Assembly (NCBI GenBank): GCA_020284085.1
Contig: JACEVL010000341.1
Location: 921,377-985,376 of the forward strand
Length of the DNA stretch: 64,000 nucleotides
Origin: Aporrectodea caliginosa
Lineage: Eukaryota > Annelida > Clitellata > Crassiclitellata > Lumbricidae
Direction: 5' to 3'
Shown here piece after piece: positions 10,780 through 23,290 of the stretch. The translations under genes and the position numbers were made by a program. The notes below the pieces were generated by a model that was given only the letters and a program-made list of their open reading frames with translations, searched no databases and was not told the origin of the DNA. The first letter of the stretch is position 1. Each line of letters begins with the position of its first letter.

Positions 10780-12450
10780 GTAGTATACCTGTGAGCAGAA
10801 ATATACGTATTTATGTGTTTGGCGGCCATATTGGCCGCCATCTTGGATAGTAACATTCCCACACTATTGCCACTATGATAAGTCGATTCCTTGACTTTGA
10901 AAATGTTAAATTCGACACTTCATTTGGCATTATAGCTTACTGATGAGTGGAAATATACCTATTTCTGTGTTTCGGTGGCCATTTTGGCCGCCATCTTGGA
11001 TAGTAACATTTCCACACTATTGCCACTATGAAAAGTCGATTCCTTGACTTTCAAAATGTTGAATTGGACCAGTGTTATTTCTATTAACTGTAACTGTAAC
11101 TGAAATAGCAAAATAACTGAAAAATATCTTGCAGTTAACTGTAACAGTAACTGAAACTGAGAAATACTGAATAACTGAAACTGTAATAGTAACTGAAAAA
11201 CAAAAACTGTATAACTGAAAAATAACAAAAGTTAACTGAAAAATAAAGCATGAGTGTTTTTCTTACGTACTTTTTGAATGGTAATCCTACTCTACTCTAC
11301 AGTGAGTTTTCTATACTCATTTCACTTTGGTTTCTTTTAAGTTTTCTGTGCTAGTTTCACTTATAGTTCCTTTTCAGTTTTCTATGTTCGTTTCACTTTC
11401 GGTTCCTTTTCCTTTCGTTGTGTTGTTGTTGGCGCTAAACCGTAAATTCGTAAAACAATCCACGACTACGAGAATAATGTTTAAGCCAAGTAGTGGTCGA
11501 AAAGTAGAAAGTGGCGTGTGGGAACATTTGGTTTACGGAGCCGCAGACGACAAAAGTCGATGTTGTGTTCCCACTGTTGCTGGCAAGGACATTGAAAACC
11601 ACCAGTGTTAATCTAAAACGTCGTGTTTTCCTTAAAGTAAACCGACAATACGTTAAATACTTTGATTTGCTGAGTAAACATTTCTGGTAACTGTTCAGAA
11701 TACATGTAGTCAGTGTGTCATTAGTTATGACTTGTGAAAAAAATAACTGAAACTGTAACTGAAAAATAAACACATATAACTGAAACTGAAAAATCTGATT
11801 TCAGTAATCTTTAACTATAACTTTAACTGAAAAAGCATAAATTAGATAACTATAACTGTAACTGTAACTGAAAAACCATAACTGATATAACCCTGAATTG
11901 GACACTTCAATTGGCATTATAGCTTACTGATGAGCGGAAATATACGCATTTCTGTGTTTTGGTGGCCATATTGCCCGCCATCTTGGATAGTAACATTCCC
12001 ACACTATTGCCACTATAATAAATCGATTTCTTGACCTTGTAAATGTTAAATTCGACACTTCATTTGGCATTATAGCTTACTGATGAGCGGAAATATACGC
12101 ATTTCTGTGTTTTGGTGGCCATATTGGCCGCCATCTTGGATAGTAACATTCTCACACTATTGCCACTATAATAAATCGATTCCTTGACCTTGTAAATGTT
12201 AAATTCGACACTTCATTTGGCATTATAGCTTACCGATGAGCAGACATTTATACATATTTTTGTTTTGGTGGCCATATTGGCCGCCATCTTGGATAGTAAC
12301 ATTCGCACACTATTGCCACTATGATTGATCGATTCCTTGACCTTGAAAATGTTAAACTCGACACTTCATTTGTTATTGTAGCTTACTTATGAGCTGAGAT
12401 ATACATATTTTTGTATGTTTGGGGTGCCATATTGGTCGCCATCTTGAAAG
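10780..12450 (-). repeat. Family-A satellite array (foldback arm)
   Basis: About six monomers of ~152 bp carry GGCCGCCATCTTGG followed by GATAGTAACATTCC, TATTGCCACTA and CTTGACCTT. All point the same way (called minus here because the right arms of the foldbacks have this orientation). A hAT MITE interrupts the second monomer at 11070-11895. No TTAA terminus is seen at the right edge, so this is a truncated arm. Confidence 0.8.
11070..11895. mobile_element. hAT-type MITE filled with TAACTG repeats
   Basis: An 8-bp target duplication AATTGGAC (11062-11069 and 11896-11903) flanks ends CAGTGTTATTTC and, inverted, CAGGGTTATATC. These match hAT rules. The interior has TAACTGAAA/CTGTAACTG short repeats at both ends and a middle open for about 94 codons without known motifs. 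An inverted partial copy lies at 26700-27032. It inserted into a satellite monomer, whose sequence resumes exactly after the duplication. Confidence 0.8.
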
Positions 12451-13100
12451 TGCTTTAACTTTTTAAAAGACACAATAATGAGCTAAACTTATCGCCTTTT
12501 AGAGTATGAAGGCTAGAATGATAAACATAGAACTGCACACCTTGTGGTTTTCATCCTTTAAGTTTCAGAAATTCAGGTTTGAATCGGTTACATTTCAGAC
12601 CTTGTGCTTTTCATCCGTTAAGATTCAGAACTTCTGGGTTGCATCTTTTAGGTACACCGTTTTGGTATGACGGTGTCTTCTGTGAAATTAGGCTGACTGT
12701 GAGTTAAAATGAGTTCTTTTAAGGGACACGTCATTTTTTTCAACGTTGCCAACGTACATGCCTGAGAGAAACTTACAAATTTTAGACTCTGAAACGGAGA
12801 CGAACATGGTAAACTTATGACAGTAGCTTGTATGGCTCCATTTAAGACGGATCGCTCATCGAATTTACATGTTTTTAGCTGAAATTAACAGAATGAGTGA
12901 AAGCCTGTACAGGCCTTCTAGTAGTTTGGAAAGCTAAAGAGGAACGACTATGAGATTGGTAATGTTGCATCTCTTAGGTTGAGCAATGGTCTTTTTCTGA
13001 CTAAACCACCATCTTGCTATGTTTCAAGTCTTTAAAAAATGAAGGTTTTAATCTATTTGCCGGTCGTTCTCAGCTTGTGCACTGAAGAATGGCAGCGAAG
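12451..13100. other. Intergenic, nothing recognised
   Basis: No gene, RNA or repeat beyond a weak local repeat of TTTCATCC.TTAAG.TTCAGAA (about 12550 and 12608). Confidence 0.4.
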
Positions 13101-13113
13101 CAGCCACTCTGTT

Positions 13114-13129
13114 ACGGCGGTGGCGGCGG

Positions 13130-13161
<32 letters not shown>

Positions 13162-13170
13162 AGGGCCTCC
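13114..13170. repeat. (GGC)n microsatellite
   Basis: A run of GGC/GGT triplets sits in a short plus-strand frame of 62 codons (13039-13227). The frame has no other protein-like feature, so it is listed as a repeat rather than a gene. Confidence 0.7.
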
Positions 13171-13837
13171 CCTGATTTTACCTGTATCCATGGGCTGCCA
13201 TGTCGCTTTCACACTATGGTGCTATAGCATCACTTTGGCTAAAATTTATTCATCTGTTCGATACAACACCATAGCTGTTGTAAGAGACGAGCATGCTAGT
13301 TGAATTTTTTAAAGAGCTTATAAATATATATAGACATCGTATACAATCTAATCGGATCATGTCCAAGTCTTTTAATTTTGGAGTTTATACTGCAAACAGA
13401 GTATCAAACTTGAAATTCTCTAAAGCACACGGAAACGTTCAACTCAGAAAGATGGGAACTGAGAGATGTGAATCTGAAGCATTGAAATGTGCATCACAGA
13501 AACGTTGATAATTGATAATTAATTGATCCAACGACTAATCTATCGTTTATTTCCGCCACTGAAAGACAGATTGTTTTCATGCCAATAATTATAAGTTGCA
13601 ATAACCAACAATTTTGCCTGGTCTCTCGTCAGTCACTCTTAATCGGTACAATAACGCGATGCAATGAACCCTTTCACCAGATGGCGTCAAATTCGTCTGT
13701 ATGGTCTGTCACCATTCGCTGCAGGACAGACATGAATAGTGAGTCAAATAATTATAAGTTACAATTAAACCAATATAATTCAAAATGTTATGATTGTAAT
13801 CTAAAATCTGTTTTCATTAAGAAAGTAAACGTACCAT

Positions 13838-13920
13838 AATATATTTTTACCAGCTCATGGAATGTGTAGTTGCATAATAATTATGCAACTACACATTCCG
13901 TGAGCTAGTAAAAATATATT
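13838..13920. repeat. Near-perfect 83-bp hairpin
   Basis: Two 41-bp arms are inverted copies with two mismatches and a one-base centre. It is either a minimal palindromic MITE or the fused ends of one. The stretch 13921-14626 after it has no gene; a CA run stands near 14590. Confidence 0.8.
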
Positions 13921-14630
13921 CTTTTTCTATTATTATTATTATTTCTTTTTTTCTGGGTTGTCTTCCGTTGCCTTGCTCTTTTTCAGCGGGAACCCACTAG
14001 GAAGTCGGGGTTAAAGTTAAATAATATTGAAAGGCGGACTATACCTGCTATGTCGCAACTTCAATATTCAATATTCAAAATAAAACTTAAATAAAAATAT
14101 TTAACAAATATTTGTTAATTATTAACAAATATTCACAGATCTGTAACACATTTCATCTAGTAGAACTTGTAAAAGATCCGGCATTAGATCATATGCCTTT
14201 ACTTTAGGTTTGCCCCATTTTAAAATTTTTGTCATTGGCAAGATATTTTGTAAAACAAATGTCACTCAGTTCTACAAATTTAAGTTGTTTAATTACAGAG
14301 AAGCCAGATATTAACACTTGGGCATCACTTATATACATCAAGAAGTGCATAAAATACTTTATATAAATTTAATAATCAATCGTTTATATAATGAATGGTT
14401 GCTTTGACCAGCATATTGCTAGTTAGCTTATTTATTGCAAAGCCTAACTATCTTCAGATATTCTTTGGTCCCCAAAGCCATCAATTAACCAACATTGTTT
14501 GACCTTTCCATTTTTCCACAGTATTGTACTTAGTCTTTATGTTCCAGGTTGCGGTGTGTCAGCCTGTTTTGCAAATTAAACGAATATACACACACACACT
14601 TCTGGTTTCATTTGTCTTCATATAATTATA

Positions 14631-15851
14631 CCGGGTGGCCCATTAAAAACGTTCCCAAACTTTGTTAACCTGGCAATGAAACAATTTTAAATTAAATTGA
14701 ATCATAGTACATCAAGCAAATCATAATTCATAGTTGTACAACACAGCCAAAATTTAGAGCAAAATACTCAACAGTTTGAGAGAAATTGTTGTTAGAACTG
14801 CATGACCCATGGTCAAAATTTTGCACAGTTGTTTTATGATGACGTTTTACGCGAACAAGTGTTTAATTGATCCTCCTGCTTCCCTTGTAACGACCCTTAA
14901 TCGCTGTTTCCACTGTCCTATTGACTTCTGTATTTGTGTGTCGTCTAATAGAGACCACTTTGCTTCAATTACCTGCTTAAGTTCGTCAGTATTTAGAAAG
15001 GAGCACTGTCTTGTTGAAACATGTAATTGTCGTCAGGAAAGAGTCTACGACATTGGGGAATGAGCTTATCGCGTATCAAGCCGACGTAATACTCTCCATT
15101 GACTTTGGTTTTCTGAGGATCAATGAAGATGATGTCTGTTTTACCGTGCATCGAAACTCCAGCAGATACCATTAATTTTTTTGAGAAACGACTAGTCTCA
15201 TGATAAAGTCTTTCTGGCGCAATTGAAGACTTTCGTTCATTATTAGAGCCGTAAACGCGGCTATTCTGTCTGTTAAGAGGTATTTCCAGTGTGAATTCCG
15301 TCTCACCTGTAAAGACTATGTTCTTAATATCAGATTTTGAAAATCGAGTATACAGCGCACGACATCTAACATTGCGTTTCTTTTCAACGTCAGTTGTCAA
15401 TCTTGTTGTTGGCATTCGATCGCTACCAGTTTCAATAAGCTTATTAACGACTCGGTTTATGCTTTGTCTTGACCAGTGTTTACGCGGATATTCCTGAACG
15501 ATTCGCTTGCCTCGCCAACCCTTCTCCTCAAATGATATCTTAATAACAGCGAGATCATCATTTGAAAACACCATGTTTTAATGTTTACTACTTCGAGGAC
15601 TAGTTTAATCAAGATACTCTCGTTACTTCGCGGCGAAATAAATGACGTAGTTTTGTGCAAAATTTGTAAACACGTATGACGTCATAACCTTGCCGCAGGG
15701 TGTGACATAATAAACGTACTCTCTTGAAATGTGACATTTGTGCACAGAAATAATTGCTTAACATTTTGGTATAAATTAAAATTTGATATCTCTGAAATTA
15801 GATCTTTGCCAGGTTAACAAAGTTTGGGAACGTTTTTAATGGGCCACCCGG
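14631..15851 (-). mobile_element. mariner-like transposon
   Basis: TATA flanks both ends, giving the TA duplication of Tc1/mariner elements. The inverted repeats begin CCGGGTGGCCCATTAAAAAC and continue through TTTGTTAACCTGGC, with essentially perfect inversion over more than 40 bp. The element is 1221 bp, close to a full mariner, but its transposase is internally deleted. Confidence 0.9.
14847..15574 (-). pseudogene. Inactive mariner transposase
   Basis: Mariner transposase cuts and pastes its element at TA sites. The frame opens with an N-terminal helix-turn-helix-like region (residues 1-45), then jumps into the catalytic domain, so an internal piece is gone. The first catalytic block reads FTGE where the family has FTDE, so the first aspartate is replaced. 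FQQDSAP, the second-aspartate block, is present near residue 188 and is followed directly by a stop. The C-terminal end resumes in another frame (ELKQVIEAKWS, RLRVVTREAGG) up to 14847. It is dead by deletion, frameshift and active-site loss. Confidence 0.85.
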
Positions 15852-15855
15852 TATA

Positions 15856-16239
15856 GTAATAAACATTTGAAGTTGTCTTCTCCTGACGAACTTCTCCAAC
15901 GTGATCTCAAACTTCAACAGTTCCAAAGTTCAGCAAAAGCCTATTTAAAATTCTACGTCAGTTTTCAAACTCGTGTAGAACCTACTTAATCCGTGTCACC
16001 GCCTCTTTCTCTTCTTTAACACAGCGAAACGTTCGACTATTGCTGAAGGGCTAAGACACCGTTTCAGACAACGCAACTCGCTAAAGTTCGATTCCTTCAA
16101 TAGTCCGTTCGTTCTCTCGAATCGCAACACCGAACTACTCTCGTTTCGTTCCGATATTCAACCTAACAGATCTGATATAGTCTTATATTTTAATGGAAGG
16201 ATCGTCAGTGGACCATGCGCGACCATCAGTCGGGAGTTT
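15856..16239. other. Intergenic, nothing recognised
   Basis: No open frame or repeat is recognised between the mariner element and the TTAA-element fragment. Confidence 0.4.
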
Positions 16240-16416
16240 CAGGGTTTGGTTTCACATATCATTTCTTGTAATACACCAATGGATTCAGCATTCCATTCTG
16301 CCACAGAATGGTATATTTAGTTGTACATTATGTGAATGCACCTCGAAATTATATCATTTTTAACAAAGGACCCGATAATTAACGATATTTTATATTATTG
16401 CGTACATTTTGTAATT
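16240..16416 (+). mobile_element. Fragment of the 2-kb TTAA element
   Basis: This is the inverted counterpart of about 9730-9905, sharing TTGGTTTCACATATCAT, ATGGATTCAGCATTC and TTTAGTTGTACATTATGTG. It ends abruptly at the first base of the fucosyltransferase array (16417), so an array edge coincides with transposon sequence. Confidence 0.75.
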
Positions 16417-16550
16417 GTCGGTCCTAACTCTACCAGTGCCTGAGCTATGCTTAGCTCTTCAGCAGTGTAAGGCCATCAACCATCTAACTTCAAACACGCC
16501 AACTAACCGCCTATACCTGCTTTCCCACACCAACAAAACCCCCTTTCTTT

Positions 16551-17559
16551 CTACTGCAGCGGTACCCAGTCCGATGGAAAACAGTTTCCACGGTTGAACG
16601 AGTAATAAAACTGGCTTCCGTTTCTTGGCCACTCTGTGTCGTAGAGAGTGGTCTTCTTAGCCCACCATCCAAAGCTTGCGGTTGACTTAATGACTCCGTC
16701 ACACTTCGACAGAACTGCCAGATCGAACGCCGCTGTTTCGCCATCCGTGAAATTAATCTTCTCTTTGGAAGTGTTTTTGTGTGGAAGATTCGTCACGGCC
16801 CAGTTACGATCCTCGGTCGCTGCGACGAAGTTCACTGAAATGTAACGTTCCGTGAAGTACCAGAAGGCAGAATGGAAGTAGCTAGCATTGGCGATGGTTA
16901 ATCCGAAAGCAAGCTCAGCGTTCTTAAGAAAGTCTCCTCGACGTACGTGAGCCACATTTCGGGTTAACTGAATGGAAGTGTAGAGAGATAGCGAACTGCC
17001 GTCTTGGAAACGTTTTCCAGAAATCGAAGAAGTCTGCGTAGTTCATCTCGTTTTGTTCAGCGTACCGGTACGGTTGACTAAGTCCGCATACGAGTTGGCT
17101 TTCATTGGTACGCCACAGAGATTCTACAAATTTTGGATCGTCAAAACGCTGGTCGTAGTCGTAATGAGGCAAGTCGGAGTCCTGGCAAGGACAGATTTGT
17201 TTCTTAAGATCATCGTAGCGCGGAATATATAGTTGGAAGATTTGATCGAGGTACCAACCGGTGCGTGGCATTACTAGGGTTCTTCCGGTCACGCGAGCTA
17301 CGTGCAACATGGACGCCAGCATAAACAAGTGGTTTCCGGTTCTTTGATATCTGGTGAGACGTGCTCGACACAAGCTGACGTACTTAGCGTGCGTTGCTGT
17401 TCCATTTCCGGTAGCCAATATACATAGAGAATGGGATAAATTACACCCGCAGGATGGCAAATCCAGTGGAATGTGATTCCACTTAATTAAATAAAGTACA
17501 ATCAAACTGAGAAGAATCAGGGTAATGGTGAGTACTTCATAAGACTTTTTCCAAAACAT
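16551..17559 (-). pseudogene. GT11 alpha-1,2-fucosyltransferase-like, unit 1 (frameshifted)
   Basis: This copy has the same type II architecture as the open gene at 23291-24316: ATG at 17559, a membrane anchor, the TGNHLF block, and, in another frame, HVRRGDF and STASFGWWAK. The first frame runs on past the shift and stops at 16924. The frame carrying HVRRGDF is open from about 60 bp upstream of the shift down to 16551, so the two overlap. Relative to the open copy it lacks 19 bp and has an extra TA, net -17. Translation would stop before the whole catalytic C-terminal half. A ribosomal frameshift in the overlap cannot be excluded, but no slippery site stands out. Confidence 0.85.
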
Positions 17560-17898
17560 GTTGATCCTCCTCCCTTGTGACTTCTGTATCTCCACTCTCC
17601 TGCAATATACAAAGTTTCAATGGTGATGTTACATTACGATGCTCAAACCAGTCTCGAACAAGAACGGATTTAGGTTGAGATACGGCCTCGGATAGCCACT
17701 GAATTCATCCCTAACGGGTTCGGGGAAGGTTGCCCACAGAAATGTGTCGCGTTCCTCTCTTTCTGTCGGTCCTAACTCTACCAGTGCCTGAGCTATGCTT
17801 AGCTCTTCAGCACTGTAAGGCCATCAACCATCTAACTTCAAACACGCCAACTAACCGCCTATACCTGCTTTCCCACACCAACAAAACCCCCTTTCTTT

Positions 17899-18907
17899 CT
17901 ACTGCAGCGGTACCCAGTCCGATGGAAAACAGTTTCCACGGTTGAACGAGTAATAAAACTGGCTTCCGTTTCTTGGCCACTCTGTGTCGTAGAGAGTGGT
18001 CTTCTTAGCCCACCATCCAAAGCTTGCGGTTGACTTAATGACTCCGTCACACTTCGACAGAACTGCCAGATCGAACGCCGCTGTTTCGCCATCCGTGAAA
18101 TTAATCTTCTCTTTGGAAGTGTTTTTGTGTGGAAGATTCGTCACGGCCCAGTTACGATCCTCGGTCGCTGCGACGAAGTTCACTGAAATGTAACGTTCCG
18201 TGAAGTACCAGAAGGCAGAATGGAAGTAGCTAGCATTGGCGATGGTTAATCCGAAAGCAAGCTCAGCGTTCTTAAGAAAGTCTCCTCGACGTACGTGAGC
18301 CACATTTCGGGTTAACTGAATGGAAGTGTAGAGAGATAGCGAACTGCCGTCTTGGAAACGTTTTCCAGAAATCGAAGAAGTCTGCGTAGTTCATCTCGTT
18401 TTGTTCAGCGTACCGGTACGGTTGACTAAGTCCGCATACGAGTTGGCTTTCATTGGTACGCCACAGAGATTCTACAAATTTTGGATCGTCAAAACGCTGG
18501 TCGTAGTCGTAATGAGGCAAGTCGGAGTCCTGGCAAGGACAGATTTGTTTCTTAAGATCATCGTAGCGCGGAATATATAGTTGGAAGATTTGATCGAGGT
18601 ACCAACCGGTGCGTGGCATTACTAGGGTTCTTCCGGTCACGCGAGCTACGTGCAACATGGACGCCAGCATAAACAAGTGGTTTCCGGTTCTTTGATATCT
18701 GGTGAGACGTGCTCGACACAAGCTGACGTACTTAGCGTGCGTTGCTGTTCCATTTCCGGTAGCCAATATACATAGAGAATGGGATAAATTACACCCGCAG
18801 GATGGCAAATCCAGTGGAATGTGATTCCACTTAATTAAATAAAGTACAATCAAACTGAGAAGAATCAGGGTAATGGTGAGTACTTCATAAGACTTTTTCC
18901 AAAACAT
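17899..18907 (-). pseudogene. GT11 fucosyltransferase-like, unit 2 (frameshifted)
   Basis: Both partial translations are identical to those of unit 1, including the shift site. It differs from its neighbours outside the gene by CACTGTAAGG instead of CAGTGTAAGG near 17814. The defect was therefore present before the unit was copied. Confidence 0.85.
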
Positions 18908-19246
18908 GTTGATCCTCCTCCCTTGTGACTTCTGTATCTCCACTCTCCTGCAATATACAAAGTTTCAATGGTGATGTTACATTACGATGCTCAAACGAGT
19001 CTCGAACAAGAACGGATTTAGGTTGAGATACGGCCTCGGATAGCCACTGAATTCATCCCTAACGGGTTCGGGGAAGGTTGCCCACAGAAATGTGTCGCGT
19101 TCCTCTCTTTCTGTCGGTCCTAACTCTACCAGTGCCTGAGCTATGCTTAGCTCTTCAGCAGTGTAAGGCCATCAACCATCTAACTTCAAACACGCCAACT
19201 AACCGCCTATACCTGCTTTCCCACACCAACAAAACCCCCTTTCTTT

Positions 19247-20255
19247 CTACTGCAGCGGTACCCAGTCCGATGGAAAACAGTTTCCACGGTTGAACGAGTA
19301 ATAAAACTGGCTTCCGTTTCTTGGCCACTCTGTGTCGTAGAGAGTGGTCTTCTTAGCCCACCATCCAAAGCTTGCGGTTGACTTAATGACTCCGTCACAC
19401 TTCGACAGAACTGCCAGATCGAACGCCGCTGTTTCGCCATCCGTGAAATTAATCTTCTCTTTGGAAGTGTTTTTGTGTGGAAGATTCGTCACGGCCCAGT
19501 TACGATCCTCGGTCGCTGCGACGAAGTTCACTGAAATGTAACGTTCCGTGAAGTACCAGAAGGCAGAATGGAAGTAGCTAGCATTGGCGATGGTTAATCC
19601 GAAAGCAAGCTCAGCGTTCTTAAGAAAGTCTCCTCGACGTACGTGAGCCACATTTCGGGTTAACTGAATGGAAGTGTAGAGAGATAGCGAACTGCCGTCT
19701 TGGAAACGTTTTCCAGAAATCGAAGAAGTCTGCGTAGTTCATCTCGTTTTGTTCAGCGTACCGGTACGGTTGACTAAGTCCGCATACGAGTTGGCTTTCA
19801 TTGGTACGCCACAGAGATTCTACAAATTTTGGATCGTCAAAACGCTGGTCGTAGTCGTAATGAGGCAAGTCGGAGTCCTGGCAAGGACAGATTTGTTTCT
19901 TAAGATCATCGTAGCGCGGAATATATAGTTGGAAGATTTGATCGAGGTACCAACCGGTGCGTGGCATTACTAGGGTTCTTCCGGTCACGCGAGCTACGTG
20001 CAACATGGACGCCAGCATAAACAAGTGGTTTCCGGTTCTTTGATATCTGGTGAGACGTGCTCGACACAAGCTGACGTACTTAGCGTGCGTTGCTGTTCCA
20101 TTTCCGGTAGCCAATATACATAGAGAATGGGATAAATTACACCCGCAGGATGGCAAATCCAGTGGAATGTGATTCCACTTAATTAAATAAAGTACAATCA
20201 AACTGAGAAGAATCAGGGTAATGGTGAGTACTTCATAAGACTTTTTCCAAAACAT
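19247..20255 (-). pseudogene. GT11 fucosyltransferase-like, unit 3 (frameshifted)
   Basis: Coding sequence as in unit 1 with the same -17 shift. The spacer carries the CAAACGAGTC variant shared by units 2-5. No additional stop is seen, which argues that the duplication is recent or the copies are being homogenised. Confidence 0.85.
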
Positions 20256-20594
20256 GTTGATCCTCCTCCCTTGTGACTTCTGTATCTCCACTCTCCTGCA
20301 ATATACAAAGTTTCAATGGTGATGTTACATTACGATGCTCAAACGAGTCTCGAACAAGAACGGATTTAGGTTGAGATACGGCCTCGGATAGCCACTGAAT
20401 TCATCCCTAACGGGTTCGGGGAAGGTTGCCCACAGAAATGTGTCGCGTTCCTCTCTTTCTGTCGGTCCTAACTCTACCAGTGCCTGAGCTATGCTTAGCT
20501 CTTCAGCAGTGTAAGGCCATCAACCATCTAACTTCAAACACGCCAACTAACCGCCTATACCTGCTTTCCCACACCAACAAAACCCCCTTTCTTT

Positions 20595-21603
20595 CTACTG
20601 CAGCGGTACCCAGTCCGATGGAAAACAGTTTCCACGGTTGAACGAGTAATAAAACTGGCTTCCGTTTCTTGGCCACTCTGTGTCGTAGAGAGTGGTCTTC
20701 TTAGCCCACCATCCAAAGCTTGCGGTTGACTTAATGACTCCGTCACACTTCGACAGAACTGCCAGATCGAACGCCGCTGTTTCGCCATCCGTGAAATTAA
20801 TCTTCTCTTTGGAAGTGTTTTTGTGTGGAAGATTCGTCACGGCCCAGTTACGATCCTCGGTCGCTGCGACGAAGTTCACTGAAATGTAACGTTCCGTGAA
20901 GTACCAGAAGGCAGAATGGAAGTAGCTAGCATTGGCGATGGTTAATCCGAAAGCAAGCTCAGCGTTCTTAAGAAAGTCTCCTCGACGTACGTGAGCCACA
21001 TTTCGGGTTAACTGAATGGAAGTGTAGAGAGATAGCGAACTGCCGTCTTGGAAACGTTTTCCAGAAATCGAAGAAGTCTGCGTAGTTCATCTCGTTTTGT
21101 TCAGCGTACCGGTACGGTTGACTAAGTCCGCATACGAGTTGGCTTTCATTGGTACGCCACAGAGATTCTACAAATTTTGGATCGTCAAAACGCTGGTCGT
21201 AGTCGTAATGAGGCAAGTCGGAGTCCTGGCAAGGACAGATTTGTTTCTTAAGATCATCGTAGCGCGGAATATATAGTTGGAAGATTTGATCGAGGTACCA
21301 ACCGGTGCGTGGCATTACTAGGGTTCTTCCGGTCACGCGAGCTACGTGCAACATGGACGCCAGCATAAACAAGTGGTTTCCGGTTCTTTGATATCTGGTG
21401 AGACGTGCTCGACACAAGCTGACGTACTTAGCGTGCGTTGCTGTTCCATTTCCGGTAGCCAATATACATAGAGAATGGGATAAATTACACCCGCAGGATG
21501 GCAAATCCAGTGGAATGTGATTCCACTTAATTAAATAAAGTACAATCAAACTGAGAAGAATCAGGGTAATGGTGAGTACTTCATAAGACTTTTTCCAAAA
21601 CAT
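20595..21603 (-). pseudogene. GT11 fucosyltransferase-like, unit 4 (frameshifted)
   Basis: Identical in translation to units 1-3, with the anchor exon part and the HVRRGDF part in different frames. The ATG is at 21603 and the final stop at 20595. Confidence 0.85.
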
Positions 21604-21942
21604 GTTGATCCTCCTCCCTTGTGACTTCTGTATCTCCACTCTCCTGCAATATACAAAGTTTCAATGGTGATGTTACATTACGATGCTCAAACGAGTCTCG
21701 AACAAGAACGGATTTAGGTTGAGATACGGCCTCGGATAGCCACTGAATTCATCCCTAACGGGTTCGGGGAAGGTTGCCCACAGAAATGTGTCGCGTTCCT
21801 CTCTTTCTGTCGGTCCTAACTCTACCAGTGCCTGAGCTATGCTTAGCTCTTCAGCAGTGTAAGGCCATCAACCATCTAACTTCAAACACGCCAACTAACC
21901 GCCTATACCTGCTTTCCCACACCAACAAAACCCCCTTTCTTT

Positions 21943-22951
21943 CTACTGCAGCGGTACCCAGTCCGATGGAAAACAGTTTCCACGGTTGAACGAGTAATAA
22001 AACTGGCTTCCGTTTCTTGGCCACTCTGTGTCGTAGAGAGTGGTCTTCTTAGCCCACCATCCAAAGCTTGCGGTTGACTTAATGACTCCGTCACACTTCG
22101 ACAGAACTGCCAGATCGAACGCCGCTGTTTCGCCATCCGTGAAATTAATCTTCTCTTTGGAAGTGTTTTTGTGTGGAAGATTCGTCACGGCCCAGTTACG
22201 ATCCTCGGTCGCTGCGACGAAGTTCACTGAAATGTAACGTTCCGTGAAGTACCAGAAGGCAGAATGGAAGTAGCTAGCATTGGCGATGGTTAATCCGAAA
22301 GCAAGCTCAGCGTTCTTAAGAAAGTCTCCTCGACGTACGTGAGCCACATTTCGGGTTAACTGAATGGAAGTGTAGAGAGATAGCGAACTGCCGTCTTGGA
22401 AACGTTTTCCAGAAATCGAAGAAGTCTGCGTAGTTCATCTCGTTTTGTTCAGCGTACCGGTACGGTTGACTAAGTCCGCATACGAGTTGGCTTTCATTGG
22501 TACGCCACAGAGATTCTACAAATTTTGGATCGTCAAAACGCTGGTCGTAGTCGTAATGAGGCAAGTCGGAGTCCTGGCAAGGACAGATTTGTTTCTTAAG
22601 ATCATCGTAGCGCGGAATATATAGTTGGAAGATTTGATCGAGGTACCAACCGGTGCGTGGCATTACTAGGGTTCTTCCGGTCACGCGAGCTACGTGCAAC
22701 ATGGACGCCAGCATAAACAAGTGGTTTCCGGTTCTTTGATATCTGGTGAGACGTGCTCGACACAAGCTGACGTACTTAGCGTGCGTTGCTGTTCCATTTC
22801 CGGTAGCCAATATACATAGAGAATGGGATAAATTACACCCGCAGGATGGCAAATCCAGTGGAATGTGATTCCACTTAATTAAATAAAGTACAATCAAACT
22901 GAGAAGAATCAGGGTAATGGTGAGTACTTCATAAGACTTTTTCCAAAACAT
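21943..22951 (-). pseudogene. GT11 fucosyltransferase-like, unit 5 (frameshifted)
   Basis: The last of the five broken copies, directly downstream on the plus strand of unit 4 and adjacent to the open copy. Its shift site is the sequence to compare with 23723-23760 in unit 6. Confidence 0.85.
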
Positions 22952-23290
22952 GTTGATCCTCCTCCCTTGTGACTTCTGTATCTCCACTCTCCTGCAATAT
23001 ACAAAGTTTCAATGGTGATGTTACATTACGATGCTCAAACGAGTCTCGAACAAGAACGGATTTAGGTTGAGATACGGCCTCGGATAGCCACTGAATTCAT
23101 CCCTAACGGGTTCGGGGAAGGTTGCCCACAGAAATGTGTCGCGTTCCTCTCTTTCTGTCGGTCCTAACTCTACCAGTGCCTGAGCTATGCTTAGCTCTTC
23201 AGCAGTGTAAGGCCATCAACCATCTAACTTCAAACACGCCAACTAACCGCCTATACCTGCTTTCCCACACCAACAAAACCCCCTTTCTTT

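Noticed and set aside
16551..17595. A small intron could explain the GT11 frameshift: CTATCTCTCTACACTTCCATTCAG looks like a splice acceptor.
   Set aside because: Nearby GT donors give the wrong phase or an immediate stop after joining to TTAACC, and the open copy reads through this sequence.
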